Source of the DNA: Okeania sp. KiyG1 | GTDB lineage: Bacteria > Cyanobacteriota > Cyanobacteriia > Cyanobacteriales > Microcoleaceae | NCBI RefSeq assembly: GCF_014132355.1 | Contig: NZ_BLZO01000109.1 | Location: 62,001-126,000 of the forward strand | Length of the DNA stretch: 64,000 bases | Direction: 5' to 3' | Shown: positions 11,201 to 19,792 of the stretch, in pieces | How the letters are laid out: every line of letters begins with the position of its first letter | Position numbering within the stretch: the stretch's first letter is position 1 | Made by a program: the position numbers and the translations under genes | Notes under the pieces: generated by a model | Database searches by the model: none | What the model was told of the DNA's origin: nothing | What the model saw: only the letters and a program-made list of their open reading frames with translations

Positions 11201-12665
11201 CTTGGCTTGCTTTGGACTCATCCGAGTCGCGAATTTTCTGCCATCGTCTTGTTTCACTCGCCAGCCAATTTTTGAGAAGAATAGTTTCCTTTTCCTCTTC
11301 AATCCAGCTTTTTAACTTATCCCAAGAAGAGATCAAAATCTCATGGCTAATTTCTACAGTTGCCGATTGTTTTGTGATTTTATTCTTAGTAATTTGTAAG
11401 TTTGTTGCGCTTAAATTTTCATCACTACTAACCAGCAAATTTTTATCAATAAACCTTAGAAGAGTATTATTTACTAATTCACCGACAAATTCACTACGAT
11501 TAGCTCTTCTGCTAACTGTTGTACTCCCCCAATCATTTTTAACAATGGTTACCAGTTTAATAAATATTTGTTTAGTGGCTGACTGTCCCTCTTGGTCCAG
11601 ATGATCATAAATACTATTGACTTGCTTTTGTAGTGCACCCCTTACTCCCCCCAATTTGGCATAAGTTGCTTTATTTAAAATGCGGTCTTTAATATTAGAA
11701 TAACCATCAGAACCAATAGTCAGACACTCACACCAGAGACAATCTAAAGTGTATTGTAATAAGGGAAGATAACCTTTTTGTCCTTTTACCTCTTTAATAA
11801 TTTGTTCAACTAACCCTTCTTCAAAAACTACTCCATTCTTGCTTGCTGGTTCTTCAATTGCCTGTCTTAGTTCATCTGGGTGCATATCTGTTACCAGATG
11901 AAGATTATTTTGATTGACAATTATCCCTAGTTTTGGATAAGAACTTAACTGCTCCAAAAAATCAGCCCTCATTGCCAATATAATCTTTACAGAATTATTT
12001 TGAGAGTTAGTAACATTAACAATATTTTCAATAAAATTATTTCGTTTTTCTAGGTCATGGCAACGGGTGAATAATTGCTCAAATTGGTCTATAAAAATTA
12101 GCCATTGTTCATCCTCTTTTTTTAAGATAGTAATAACTTCATTTAGTGTATTTACTTCGGATTTGCAAGCAATTTCTGCCTCATAACTGCTGAAACTATA
12201 GTCTTTTTCGTCATTGATAAGACAGCGATATAAAGATTCAAAAGGGTTTTTGTCCGGTGTGAAAATAAAATCATAAAATTTATTGTTTTGTTCTATAGAT
12301 TCCTTGAATTTAGGAATTACACCTGCACGAACTACTGATGATTTACCAGTTCCAGAAGCTCCCAAAAGCAAAGTCAAGCTACTTTGATTGACTGCTGTAA
12401 ATAATTTAGTAATTAAAGCATCCCGACCAAAAAAGTATTGTCTATCTTGAAAGTTAAATTTACTTAGTGCTTTATACGGGGATTTTTTAATCAGTGGTTG
12501 CTGAATAATCTTTTCAGAACTACCATAATTATGAGTAGATTGATCGATATTTACATTATTTGCTGAATTCACAAAATTAATATCATTTTCGTTACCAGAA
12601 ATCTCGATATTTCCAGTGGTTTGGCTTTGATTAGGTGGAGATTTCTTATTTTGTTCTACAATCAT
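8262..12665 (-). CDS. STAND NTPase with WD40 propeller and TPR-like C-terminus
   Basis: 1467 aa. Order: an Asn/Gly-rich leader (about 18-50, GNIEISGNENDINFVNSANN); an nSTAND1-type NTPase (about 62-540) with Walker A GASGTGKSS (about 102-110) and Walker B WLIFIDQFEQLF; a hydrophobic, probably membrane-spanning segment (RILFGLIAGLIGALGLSGFA, about 550-575); about 14 WD40 repeats (consensus FSPKGDLIATAS.DNTVKLWKPDG, about 650-1245); and a C-terminal TPR-like region (GALARG/AVADF type). STAND proteins are ATP-driven switches used in signalling, programmed death and anti-phage defence. The WD40 part would be the sensor and oligomerisation platform. No fused effector domain is obvious. The leader motif recurs in the small protein at 13628-14070, a likely partner. 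It is the only large gene in this region and is bounded by mini-transposons. Confidence 0.85.
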   Translation of the reverse strand: MIVEQNKKSPPNQSQTTGNIEISGNENDINFVNSANNVNIDQSTHNYGSSEKIIQQPLIKKSPYKALSKFNFQDRQYFFGRDALITKLFTAVNQSSLTLLLGASGTGKSSVVRAGVIPKFKESIEQNNKFYDFIFTPDKNPFESLYRCLINDEKDYSFSSYEAEIACKSEVNTLNEVITILKKEDEQWLIFIDQFEQLFTRCHDLEKRNNFIENIVNVTNSQNNSVKIILAMRADFLEQLSSYPKLGIIVNQNNLHLVTDMHPDELRQAIEEPASKNGVVFEEGLVEQIIKEVKGQKGYLPLLQYTLDCLWCECLTIGSDGYSNIKDRILNKATYAKLGGVRGALQKQVNSIYDHLDQEGQSATKQIFIKLVTIVKNDWGSTTVSRRANRSEFVGELVNNTLLRFIDKNLLVSSDENLSATNLQITKNKITKQSATVEISHEILISSWDKLKSWIEEEKETILLKNWLASETRRWQKIRDSDESKASQELLKGSRLKQVVELRKKDSFKNVGGLRSEENEFIDASVAETERLEQERESLRKRILFGLIAGLIGALGLSGFAGLQWRRAVVSNSNITMKNDFEHLKASFNSTQTWDTLIEGIKQGKKLKNAGWAEAQTRLLGADTLRQIISWQGKMEYNRLNHDGEVISVVFSPKGDLIATAGGDGITKLSKPDGTLVANLEHGRGVYRAVFSPKGDLVATASQDNTAKIWNSSDGSLVKTLNHDREVNRVVFSPKGDLVATASKDNTAKIWKSDGTFVKTLTGHTEEVRSIAFSPKGDLIATGSFDNTVKLWKSDGSLIATLKEHNGNIYDIEFSPKGDLIATAGGDGKVKLWKPDGSLVETLEGHNNKLVLDLAFSPKGDQIASAGYDNTVKIWNTDGTLSTTLKHSDRVYSVVYSNDGEQIASASDDNTVKIWQADGTLVDTLEGHKEKIYSIAFSPKENLIATASADETVRLWNILPYQHTFGKSQLDNYHCRRVAVSPNNLIALGCYYENTLQLRKLDGTIIQPNITHNDWVTDVAFSPNGELIATITHNGKAQLWKPDGTKVLELTDQELRDRNSYNITFSPKGDLIVAGLNRKIKIWKADGSLITEIDTKHGHEVTDVAISPKGDLIATASLDGDAKLWTFDGKLVNTFKEHRGSIYSIAFSPKGDLIATASRDNTVKLWKPNGTVKHSLIGHTGSVLGIAFSSKGDLIATASNDKTVRVWKPDGTPLLTLSGHEQKVESLAFNPNRNQIISISDDKTIRLWNLDLDDLLARSCNWVDNYLKSRPEDYPNKHLCDDVKPSAQLFLEKGNRIVTSNGNVDGAAAQYREALKLDPNLKFDPLTEAKMIAAPGVRDEGGILARKGKIKEAIDAYNVAQEYHPKLQILGKHWDILCRYGSLYGHANDVLFACDNAVNLEPKNPQFRDSRGLARGLTNNFQGAVADFEVFIQQVENSEQKVQRSLWVESLQKEENPFTLEVLEKLR

Positions 12666-12748
12666 AATCTAATTAGTTAAAATGTTTTTAGGATAATTAA
12701 ATAAGTAGATAATAAAATTTATAACTATGTCATTGCGTTAGCAATTTT

Positions 12749-12952
12749 GTAAGCATTCAACTATTAGCAGTCAGCTCTTCGGTGCGGAATACTGCGCAAA
12801 CAGCTTTAATGAATGAAGTAAAATTTTGTTTAACTCATACTACATTTTCTACCCATAAATTGAAAAATTTAAGCACCAGAAAGACTTGCTTTGAGTTTTT
12901 AATCTATACAATTCAAGCTAATGAAGCTGATAGCTGACGGCTGAATGCTTAC
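12749..12952. mobile_element. Mini-transposon, GTAAGCATTCAGC family
   Basis: Inverted ends GTAAGCATTCA and TGAATGCTTAC are about 204 bp apart. The interior resembles the 14128-14351 copy (GCTCTTCGGTGCGGAAT near the left end, GAAGCTGATAGCTGA near the right). Flanking octamers (GCAATTTT, GTTAGTTT) match poorly, so this copy is old or rearranged. Confidence 0.65.
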
Positions 12953-12989
12953 GTTAGTTTAATATTTGTTAAGGCTAAATTATATCCAA

Positions 12990-13470
12990 ACCTTCTAATT
13001 CGGTATCAAAAAATGTTCCATCTTCAACCATTACCAAATATTTCTCGATTTCCCCATTCACTAAAGTCAAAATTCAAAATTCATGCATTCAAAAGTTAGA
13101 AGTTATAAGTGATATTTTATATCAAATATCTCCCCATCCCTCCATCTCCCCATTCACTAAAGTCAAAAGTCATGCATTCAAAAGTTAAAAGTGATATTTT
13201 ATATCAAATCCGTTTAATTCGGTATCAAAAAATGTTCCATCTTCAACCATTACCAAATATTTCTCGATTTCCCCATTCACTAAAGTCAAAATTCATGCAT
13301 TCAAAAGTTAAAAGTGATATTTTATATTAAATCCGTTTAATTCGGTATCAAAAAATGTTCCATCTTCAACCATTACCAAATATTTCTCGATTTCCCCATT
13401 CACTAAAGTCAAAATTCATGCATTCAAAAGTTAGAAGTTAGAAGTTAGAAGTGATATTTTATATCAAATA
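12990..13470. repeat. Direct repeat array, unit about 125 bp
   Basis: Three to four copies of a unit starting GGTATCAAAAAATGTTCCAT, with TTTCTCGATTTCCCCATTC and ending near AAGTGATATTTTATATCAAA, begin near 13000, 13218 and 13342. A CCCATCTCCCCATCTCC pyrimidine-rich tract follows to about 13600. Unit length, adjacency and lack of spacers rule out CRISPR. No gene is seen. Confidence 0.8.
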
Positions 13471-13627
13471 TCTCCCCATCTCCCCATCCCTCCATCTCCC
13501 CATCTCCCTACCTCCCCATCCCCCCATCTCCCCATCTCCCCATCTCCCCATCTCCCCATCTCCCCATCTCCCCATCCCCCATCTCCCCATCCCCCATCTA
13601 ATTACACCGATGCTACCGGATTTGATA

Positions 13628-14070
13628 TTAAACCCAAACTTTAGCTAAAATTGCTGCAACTTTCATCACAGGTCCAGCTAGAACTTCGACACCTTCTAAT
13701 CCTTTTTTAGCGCTTCAACCGCTTCATCTATTAAACTTTTATTAGGTTGAGATTTCTGTAATTCTGTTTCTATCATTTTAACGGGAATCTCTGCTTGTTG
13801 TTTCTGAATTGAATTGAGAGAATTTGTTGCAGCAATTTCCTGTTTCAATTCTGTCAGTGCAGCTAATGCTGATGCTAATTCTGATTCGGTATTTTGCCCA
13901 ATAATTTCGGTGCGACTCTGGTTTATATTTACATCACCACTTACGCTATTTATTGGATTAAAATTATTACCTTTCCCACTAAAAGTGATATTGCCAAAAG
14001 ATTGAGATTGATTGGAAGATTGAGGATTTGATTCAGGTGATTGATTATCAGGTTTATCTTGAGAATTCAT
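13628..14070 (-). CDS. Small Asn/Gly-motif protein, possible STAND partner; frameshifted near the end
   Basis: The first 124 codons from 14070 hold an Asn/Gln-rich N-terminus, the motif GNITFSGKGNNFNPINSVSG (about 26-45) continuing DVNINQSRT, and a helical tail (ELASALAALTELKQEIAA). The motif parallels the leader of the STAND protein downstream on the same strand (GNIEISGNENDINFVNSANN). The frame stops at 13696 just after an A6 run (gene strand). One extra A restores a natural ending GLEGVEVLAGPVMKVAAILA and a stop at 13628, which matches the C-terminus I recall for this cyanobacterial small-protein family. The break may be a sequencing error, slippage or decay. Function unknown; co-location with a STAND protein suggests an adaptor or effector role (inference). 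Confidence 0.6.
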
Positions 14071-14127
14071 TGCTAATTTTTCCCCTCTAGGTTGATATTT
14101 TAGTTGCAGTTTATTTTTAAATCAATT

Positions 14128-14351
14128 GTAAGCATTCAGCTATTAGCGGTCAGCTCTTCGGTGCGGAATGCGCTCGCTTCAGCAATAAAAATGAATGAAC
14201 CAAGCACTTGCTTAACTTCTACTAGATTTTTAAACAAAGAATTGAAGCACAAGAATAACGAGCTTAAATTGTCAACTAAAGGTAATAAAGCTGATAGCTG
14301 ATAGCTGATAGCTGACTGCTGTTTGCGCAGCATTCCGCAGGAAATGCTTAC
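14128..14351. mobile_element. Mini-transposon, GTAAGCATTCAGC family, with exact 8-bp duplication
   Basis: Starts GTAAGCATTCAGC, ends GGAAATGCTTAC. The octamer AATCAATT is duplicated exactly at 14120-14127 and 14352-14359. It is 224 bp with no transposase. It fixes the family's target duplication at 8 bp. Confidence 0.85.
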
Positions 14352-14359
14352 AATCAATT

Positions 14360-14873
14360 AAAGTACAGTTTTATAGACAAACTCGACATACAAATACTGA
14401 TTGCGTGGTAATATTCTAAGTCATATTTGATAATTATCTTTTAGTCTGAAAAAATAATTGACGACCATAGTAGATACCACAATTTATTAGTTTATGGGAC
14501 TCGGAACCAAATAAACTTAAGTACTGATTTCAATTCGTTATTCGGGTTAATTAAATTTTGCTGACATCCATAAATAGGCATTCTGTATATCGCCCCCTCG
14601 AAAGATGCTATATATAAGTATACAAATATCTACTGTCTGACACAATGCCTTTCCGAAAAAAACATAAACTAGTGTTGTGTCAAGCCTTAAATGTTGTATT
14701 AGAATTTTGGACAAAAACGATATATATAAATTTTGCCATTTTCCTATTACCTTATTTTAAGCTTGACGCGCCACTAGGGTTTACTACTGGCACAAAGAAA
14801 TCTCTAACGACCACAGTCTGTTTCAAATTAGTATGACTTCATTCTTTATTTTCTAAAATCTAAAATAAAAATT
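14360..14873. other. AT-rich spacer, no gene recognised
   Basis: About 500 bp upstream of the Sua5/YciO gene. I see no convincing coding frame or repeat; the promoter of the downstream gene presumably lies here. Confidence 0.4.
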
Positions 14874-15530
14874 ATGGCAATATTCTATGAACTTCATCCT
14901 GATACACCCCAACAAAGACGTGTAGAACAAATTATTAGCGATCTGAAAAATGGGGCAGTGATGCTTTATCCCACGGATACCGTTTACGCAATAGGTTGCG
15001 ACCTCTATGCTAAATCTGCTGTGGAGCGAGTCAGACAAATTAAACAACTGTCTAATGATAAACCTCTGACATTCCTCTGTTCCTCTCTGTCCAATATCGC
15101 CAATTACGCTATTGTGAGTGACTCAGCCTACCGAATCATCAAACGTTTAATTCCTGGCCCTTACACATTTGTGTTGCCTGCCACAAAGTTAGTCCCACGA
15201 CTGGTGATGAGTCCTAAGCGAAAAACAACAGGTATTCGAGTTCCAGACAATCAATCTTGTTTGTCTTTGTTGGAAACTTTGGGCAATCCCATCATTTCAA
15301 CATCAGCTCACATTACCAGTGAAGCGGAAGGAATGGCCCCAGTAGATGTAGGAGCAGTTACTGGTAAAGCGGAATTATTTGATTGTCTAGAAAATGTAGT
15401 GGACATCATTGTTGATGACGGTTCTGACCCTGGATATCAAGTATCCACTATCCTGGAATTAACTGGCCAAGAGCCAAATCTGATTAGGCAAGGTCTTGGA
15501 GTTGAAACTGTCACAGCTCTGATTGGTTAA
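14874..15530 (+). CDS. Sua5/YciO/YrdC family protein (threonylcarbamoyl-AMP synthase type)
   Basis: 218 aa. The family binds dsRNA/ATP; TsaC/Sua5 members make threonylcarbamoyl-AMP from threonine, bicarbonate and ATP for t6A37 modification of tRNA. Visible motifs are VMLYPTDTVYAIGCD near the N-terminus, KPLTFLCSSLS, the PGPYTFVLPAT core, KTTGIRVPDN and PIISTSAHIT. The length fits the short, single-domain TsaC/YciO type rather than Sua5 with its extra C-terminal domain. Cyanobacteria often carry more than one paralogue, so t6A synthesis is likely but the YciO subgroup cannot be excluded. It is monocistronic; the ATG at 14874 is preceded by an AT-rich leader. Confidence 0.85.
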   Translation: MAIFYELHPDTPQQRRVEQIISDLKNGAVMLYPTDTVYAIGCDLYAKSAVERVRQIKQLSNDKPLTFLCSSLSNIANYAIVSDSAYRIIKRLIPGPYTFVLPATKLVPRLVMSPKRKTTGIRVPDNQSCLSLLETLGNPIISTSAHITSEAEGMAPVDVGAVTGKAELFDCLENVVDIIVDDGSDPGYQVSTILELTGQEPNLIRQGLGVETVTALIG

Positions 15531-16138
15531 TATAGCAGAAGGCAGGAGGCAGGAGGCAGAAGGCAGAAGGCAGAAGGCAAAATCTGGCTCTGTAAGGACG
15601 TCCCTACTCCCGGCTCCCTAATAAATGTTATTTGTGGTTATTCAAAGAGACATGATATTAGGTGGTAGGTCGTAAAATTTTTCCTTCTTCCTTCTTCCTT
15701 CTTCCCTCTTCTCTCTTCCTTACTTCCCTTCTTCCTTCTTCCTTCTTCCTTCTTCCATAAAACCTACAACCTAAAACCTACGACTGTGCCACTTGTGTTA
15801 TTGTTACACGGGTGGCACTGCCAATTTGAATATTGTCACAGTCTCTTTGAGTTGGATAATTTGGTAAGTAAAGTTCTGATTTTCAATCTATATCTAGCTT
15901 TCGTTGATTTTAGACCTAAATCCGGAAAATATACTTCTGATAGTGAATTGGAGAATTGGTTGTTAACAGAAAAACCACATCATAAAAGTGTAACCTTCCT
16001 CCACAAATAGTTGGGTGAACTTTCCTATAGTCGTAAGTGTAGAGGAAAGAAAGGAATCACACAGATTTCAACCAATACTTAATCGCTCTACATGATTACT
16101 TCGTACACCTACCGTGCATTATCCAAAGGTAAAATCAA
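15531..16138. other. Repeat-rich spacer upstream of hetZ
   Basis: Contains AGGCAGGAGGCAGAAGGCAG and TTCCTTCTTCCTTCTTCC short tandem repeats (15535-15770). A 74-codon frame at 15786-16010 has no recognisable features and was not called. 16020-16138 is the likely hetZ leader. Confidence 0.5.
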
Positions 16139-17380
16139 ATGACTGTTAAGACTGCTCACACCCCCAACTCCCTGAACACAAACACTGCTATCGCTCCAGA
16201 AGTTAACAATAACCAAGTTGAAAATGACACGACAGCGAATACTGTATTAGAAATGAATACTGAAACTTTAGCTGCTGTAGTTTTGAAAGAATTGCAAGGT
16301 ACTTTAAAAAGTAAGCCCGCAAAAGCTGAAACCGTAACTACTCGCATCGCCCAAGAAGTAGAGCGGATTTGCCAAAAGAGTAATAGAATTCAAAATTCTG
16401 GTGAAGTTCAATCTTGGCAACTTAGTTTGGCTCGTCATCGCTGGCAAAAGTGCGTACAATACTACAAACTTGGTTCTAAGCAAGGTCGGGTAGAATTACA
16501 CTCTCTGCTTGCTTCTATGATTTATCGTCATATTGCTTCTTTTAGAGCACAGTTAAGTTTCCAAGGTCGCTATAACTTGATTGAGGATTTTCTACAAGGT
16601 TTTTATATTGAGTCTCTAAGAGCTTTCCGCCGGGAACACGGCCTCGAACAAAACTATACTCCTAGAGTAAAGTTAGAATTGGCAGAATATATGGCATTTA
16701 CTGAACAGTACGCCAAGCGTCAAATTGGCTTGCCAGGCCGGAATCGTCAAAGATTGATTGTACTCCGCGCTCAAGGTTTTGCTAAGGGTCAACCTCCTGA
16801 AACTTCTCTTGATATTGAAATGGCAGTTGAGTCTCCTAAAGGTGAAGATGCAGAAGCTTTTAGTCGGTCTTCTGCTGTACAACAGGTACGGGAGCAAATG
16901 GTTTCTGAAGCTGTTGACCCTGCTGAAGCTGTATTGCGCGATCGCGTAGTTTCTGAATTAATCAATTACTTGGAAGCTCAAGGTCAAGACCAATGTATTG
17001 ATTATCTGCGTCTAAAATTGCAAGATTATCAAGCATCTGATATTGATAAGGAGCTAGGTATAACTTCTCGTCAACGGGATTATTTACAACAACGTTTTAA
17101 GTATCATGTTGAAAAATTTGCTTGTTCTAAAAATTGGAAGTTAGTACATCAATGGTTAGGTGCTGACATTGACCAAAAATTAGGTATGAATTCTAATAAA
17201 TGGGAAGCTTTCCAAGCAACTCTTTCTCCTGAACAACAGCAAATTTTACAACTCAAGCGCAATGGTGAAGATGAACAAGCGATCGCGAAGACTATTAAAT
17301 GTACTCCGAAACAGTTACAAAAACGTTGGGCAAAATTGTTGGATATGGCTTGGGTCTTTCGCAATAGCGACCAAAGTTAG
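16139..17380 (+). CDS. hetZ: HetZ-type developmental regulator
   Basis: 413 aa, close to the usual length of about 400. HetZ is a DNA-binding regulator needed early in heterocyst differentiation in Anabaena and is also kept in non-heterocystous filamentous cyanobacteria, where its role is less clear. Signature stretches are SGEVQSWQLSLARHRWQKC, GRVELHSLLASMIYRHI, LIEDFLQGFYIESLRAFRRE, LELAEYMAFTEQY and the C-terminal RQRDYLQQRFKYHVEKFA. The C-terminal third looks like sigma-region-4-type helices (SPEQQQILQLKRNGEDEQAI). The first 60 residues are Thr/Asn-rich and probably disordered. No patU gene follows; the next gene is a PHP protein 0.7 kb away. Family assignment is from recognised sequence; involvement in cell differentiation in this organism is inference. 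Confidence 0.82.
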   Translation: MTVKTAHTPNSLNTNTAIAPEVNNNQVENDTTANTVLEMNTETLAAVVLKELQGTLKSKPAKAETVTTRIAQEVERICQKSNRIQNSGEVQSWQLSLARHRWQKCVQYYKLGSKQGRVELHSLLASMIYRHIASFRAQLSFQGRYNLIEDFLQGFYIESLRAFRREHGLEQNYTPRVKLELAEYMAFTEQYAKRQIGLPGRNRQRLIVLRAQGFAKGQPPETSLDIEMAVESPKGEDAEAFSRSSAVQQVREQMVSEAVDPAEAVLRDRVVSELINYLEAQGQDQCIDYLRLKLQDYQASDIDKELGITSRQRDYLQQRFKYHVEKFACSKNWKLVHQWLGADIDQKLGMNSNKWEAFQATLSPEQQQILQLKRNGEDEQAIAKTIKCTPKQLQKRWAKLLDMAWVFRNSDQS

Positions 17381-18090
17381 TATGGTATTAAAAATGAAAC
17401 AGATTCTTTTTACTCATCCATCAATTAAAGTTTGCGATCTGGGTCATCCTGCTTCTGTCTAGGGTGGGCATTGCCCACCTTATAGAAGTCAGAAGTCAGA
17501 AGTCAAAAGTCAAAAGTTAGAAGTTAGAAGTGAAAGTTGATAGAGTTAAAGTATTAACGCTTAGAATAATTTCAGCCTATTATTCCACATCATTAGTTGC
17601 TGACTATTTGTGACATCCTCAGAGTTAATCGGTATTACATTCCGTCTGTTAAGGATTTTTATGTTATTTAAAATACAAATAAATTGGGACTAATATCATA
17701 TTCGGACGATCGATTATTATTATACTTACTAGCCAGTAGCCAGTTAGAGTAGCCGTCAAATTACAGAGATACAGTAGTCATTAACTATCTCAAATTTACT
17801 ATTAGCATTCCATAAACCAATAAAGCTGTTTGAACTATTACTAATTACTAATTGCCAATTACCTATTTTCACAGCTATTATTAACCATTCAACCGAAAAT
17901 AATTTAATCAGTATAAATACCCTCTTATTTTCTGATAGAAATTTTTCCCATCGTTCCCATAAAATTAATCATATTTAATCAATTAGATATTTTTAAATAT
18001 AAAATTTTAATATATTAGTTAGCTAGAGCTAATTAGCAGTTTTGGATAAAAATTAGATATATTAGATAAAGTAACGATTTATTAAAATAT
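17381..18090. other. Spacer, AT-rich, no gene recognised
   Basis: Contains a GGTGGGCATTGCCCACC palindrome (about 17462-17478) just after hetZ, short AAGTCAAAAGTCAAAAGTT repeats (17485-17535) and about 450 bp of AT-rich sequence before the PHP gene. Confidence 0.5.
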
Positions 18091-18804
18091 ATGTCTATCA
18101 ATATAGCTTTGGCTCCTGATGTGACTAATCGAGTGGCCTATAACTACTCTCAAATTAAGCAAATCTTTGAAACTATTGATGCTCATAGCTGTCCATACTC
18201 TTATAACTTTCATATGCATACAATTCACTCGGATGGACAGTTAAAACCTGAGAGTTTGATAGAACAAGTAATTGCGATCGGCCTTAAAGGTTTGGCCATT
18301 ACCGATCATCATACTGTTGCTGGTTATCAAGTAGCTAAAAATTGGTTAGAAAACTGGAAATCTACTAATGGAGATTGCGAGCGTTTAGCGCCAATTCTGT
18401 GGAGTGGAGTAGAAATTAACGCCAACTTAATTAATATTGAGGTACATATTTTAGGATATGGCTTTAACCCAGAACACCCAAGTCTAGAGCCTTATTTGAC
18501 AGGAAAAGCTACTAAAGGTCAAGAATATCAAGCGGATAATGTTATTGCTGCTATTCAACAAGCTGGTGGTTTAGCGGTGCTTGCTCATCCCTGTCGTTAT
18601 AAGCGTTCTGCCACCGATCTAATCAAAGCAGCAGCTAATTTAGGTATTGATGGTGTAGAAACCTACTACGGTTATACTCACACTAAACCCTGGTGTCCTA
18701 GCCCAAAACAAACTGAACAAGTGAAAAAACTCAGTGCTACTTATGGCCTACTTAATACCTGTGGCACTGATACTCATGGAAAAAATCTTTTAGTACGTTT
18801 ATAG
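18091..18804 (+). CDS. PHP-domain metal-dependent phosphoesterase
   Basis: 237 aa. PHP proteins hydrolyse phosphate esters with a di- or trinuclear metal centre; this stand-alone type resembles small phosphoesterases acting on nucleotides or 3',5'-bisphosphates. Metal-binding motifs are HMHTIHSDG (about 47-55), AITDHHTVAGY (about 73-83), a distal VLAHPCRY and the terminal CGTDTHG. Long non-coding DNA separates it from both neighbours. The substrate is not predictable. The last residues (KNLLVRL) follow the final metal ligand closely, so the C-terminus may be slightly shortened. Confidence 0.82.
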   Translation: MSINIALAPDVTNRVAYNYSQIKQIFETIDAHSCPYSYNFHMHTIHSDGQLKPESLIEQVIAIGLKGLAITDHHTVAGYQVAKNWLENWKSTNGDCERLAPILWSGVEINANLINIEVHILGYGFNPEHPSLEPYLTGKATKGQEYQADNVIAAIQQAGGLAVLAHPCRYKRSATDLIKAAANLGIDGVETYYGYTHTKPWCPSPKQTEQVKKLSATYGLLNTCGTDTHGKNLLVRL

Positions 18805-18844
18805 GGTGGGAATACCTCTACCCCACCCCAATAATTAAAGCTGT

Positions 18845-18960
18845 ATTGATATACTCTCGATGTTGCGCTTAGGCGACACCGCAGGATTAAACTCCCACAC
18901 GGAATTGAATTGAATCGCCAGACCTCTTTATTTTACTTAGAGGGGTCTATTGTTTTTTTT
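18845..18960. other. IS605-type end remnant and probable terminator
   Basis: GATATACTCTCGATGTTGCG (about 18848) matches the terminal sequence of the mini-element at 30776 (GACATACTCCCGACGTTGCG), so it is a relic right end. It is followed by a stem AGACCTCT/AGAGGGGTCT and a T8 run (about 18921-18959), a good candidate rho-independent terminator. Confidence 0.55.
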
Positions 18961-19792
18961 AACTTCCATTTGCTATCATAATTGTTGTCACAAGCATTAC
19001 CCCAACGCTCATTAGCAACAAAACAATTCCTAGAGATATTGACTGGCCTAGATGTAAGGGTGATTTTGATACTCTCATAATTTTTATCACAGTTTTTTAA
19101 ATTGATGTATTTAGGATAACAAGTGTTGTAAGAGTTCGAGGCAAATATTAATATTTTGTGATTAAACGTATATTTTCTTGATATTAGACATCTCCAGATA
19201 AAGAGGGAGTAGGAAATAGAATTAGCACGCTATTTAGCATTAATTATTATATTTAGGACTTAGGTATGAACGCTATTGATAGTGGACTGACACAGCTAAA
19301 ACTGTGCAATAGATTTTTGTTTCTAGTGTCTTTTTCTCCCCACCCTCCCCACACTTCCCACACTCCCCACACTTCCCACACTTCCCACACTCCCCACCCT
19401 CTCCATCTAATGCACCATTTAAGCTGTGTCGGTCCAGTAGTGGATTGTTTCACCTAAAATAGTGCAGAGCGCTTTTTCGTCACCCCATCCCCCCATCACC
19501 CCATCCCCCCATCACCCCATTTTCTAATGCAACATTTAAGATGAAACAGTCCAGTAGGGTGTGTTGGCAGTAGCGTAACGTACAAAACCCTATATATATT
19601 GTCAGTGGGTAAGTCCTGATATTATTATGTTTACTTCTCCCCACTCCCCACTCCCCCACTCCCCCACTCCCCTACTCCCTTGCTCAATAAAATGTAGAGC
19701 AGTGGGAGCATCTTGCTCCCTTGCTAGTATCTTGCTACCATGAAGCGCTGTTGTTCATCCTCTTCTACCATTACGCGAGCAGGACTATCATA
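18961..19792. repeat. Spacer with pyrimidine-rich short tandem repeats
   Basis: Holds CCCACACTTCCCACACTCC (19340-19400), CCCCATCACCCCATCCCCC (19480-19520) and CCCCACTCCCCCACTCCC (19635-19680) repeat tracts. Two inverted half-sites, AGTGGACTGACACAGCTAAA and AAGCTGTGTCGGTCCAGTAG (about 19281-19440), flank one tract like a mini-transposon. No gene is recognised. Confidence 0.5.

Noticed and set aside
8884-11604. Plus-strand frames of 82-236 codons within the STAND gene
   Set aside because: Shadows of WD40-coding repeats on the other strand.
12741-12960. 8-bp target duplication for the 12749-12952 element
   Set aside because: Flanking octamers GCAATTTT and GTTAGTTT agree at only five of eight positions.
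12990-13600. Possible CRISPR array
   Set aside because: Units of about 125 bp are adjacent without unique spacers, and the rest is a simple pyrimidine tract. No cas gene is nearby.
15786-16010. 74-codon frame starting MPLVLLLHGWH
   Set aside because: No recognisable domain, no ribosome-binding site, and composition like neighbouring spacer.
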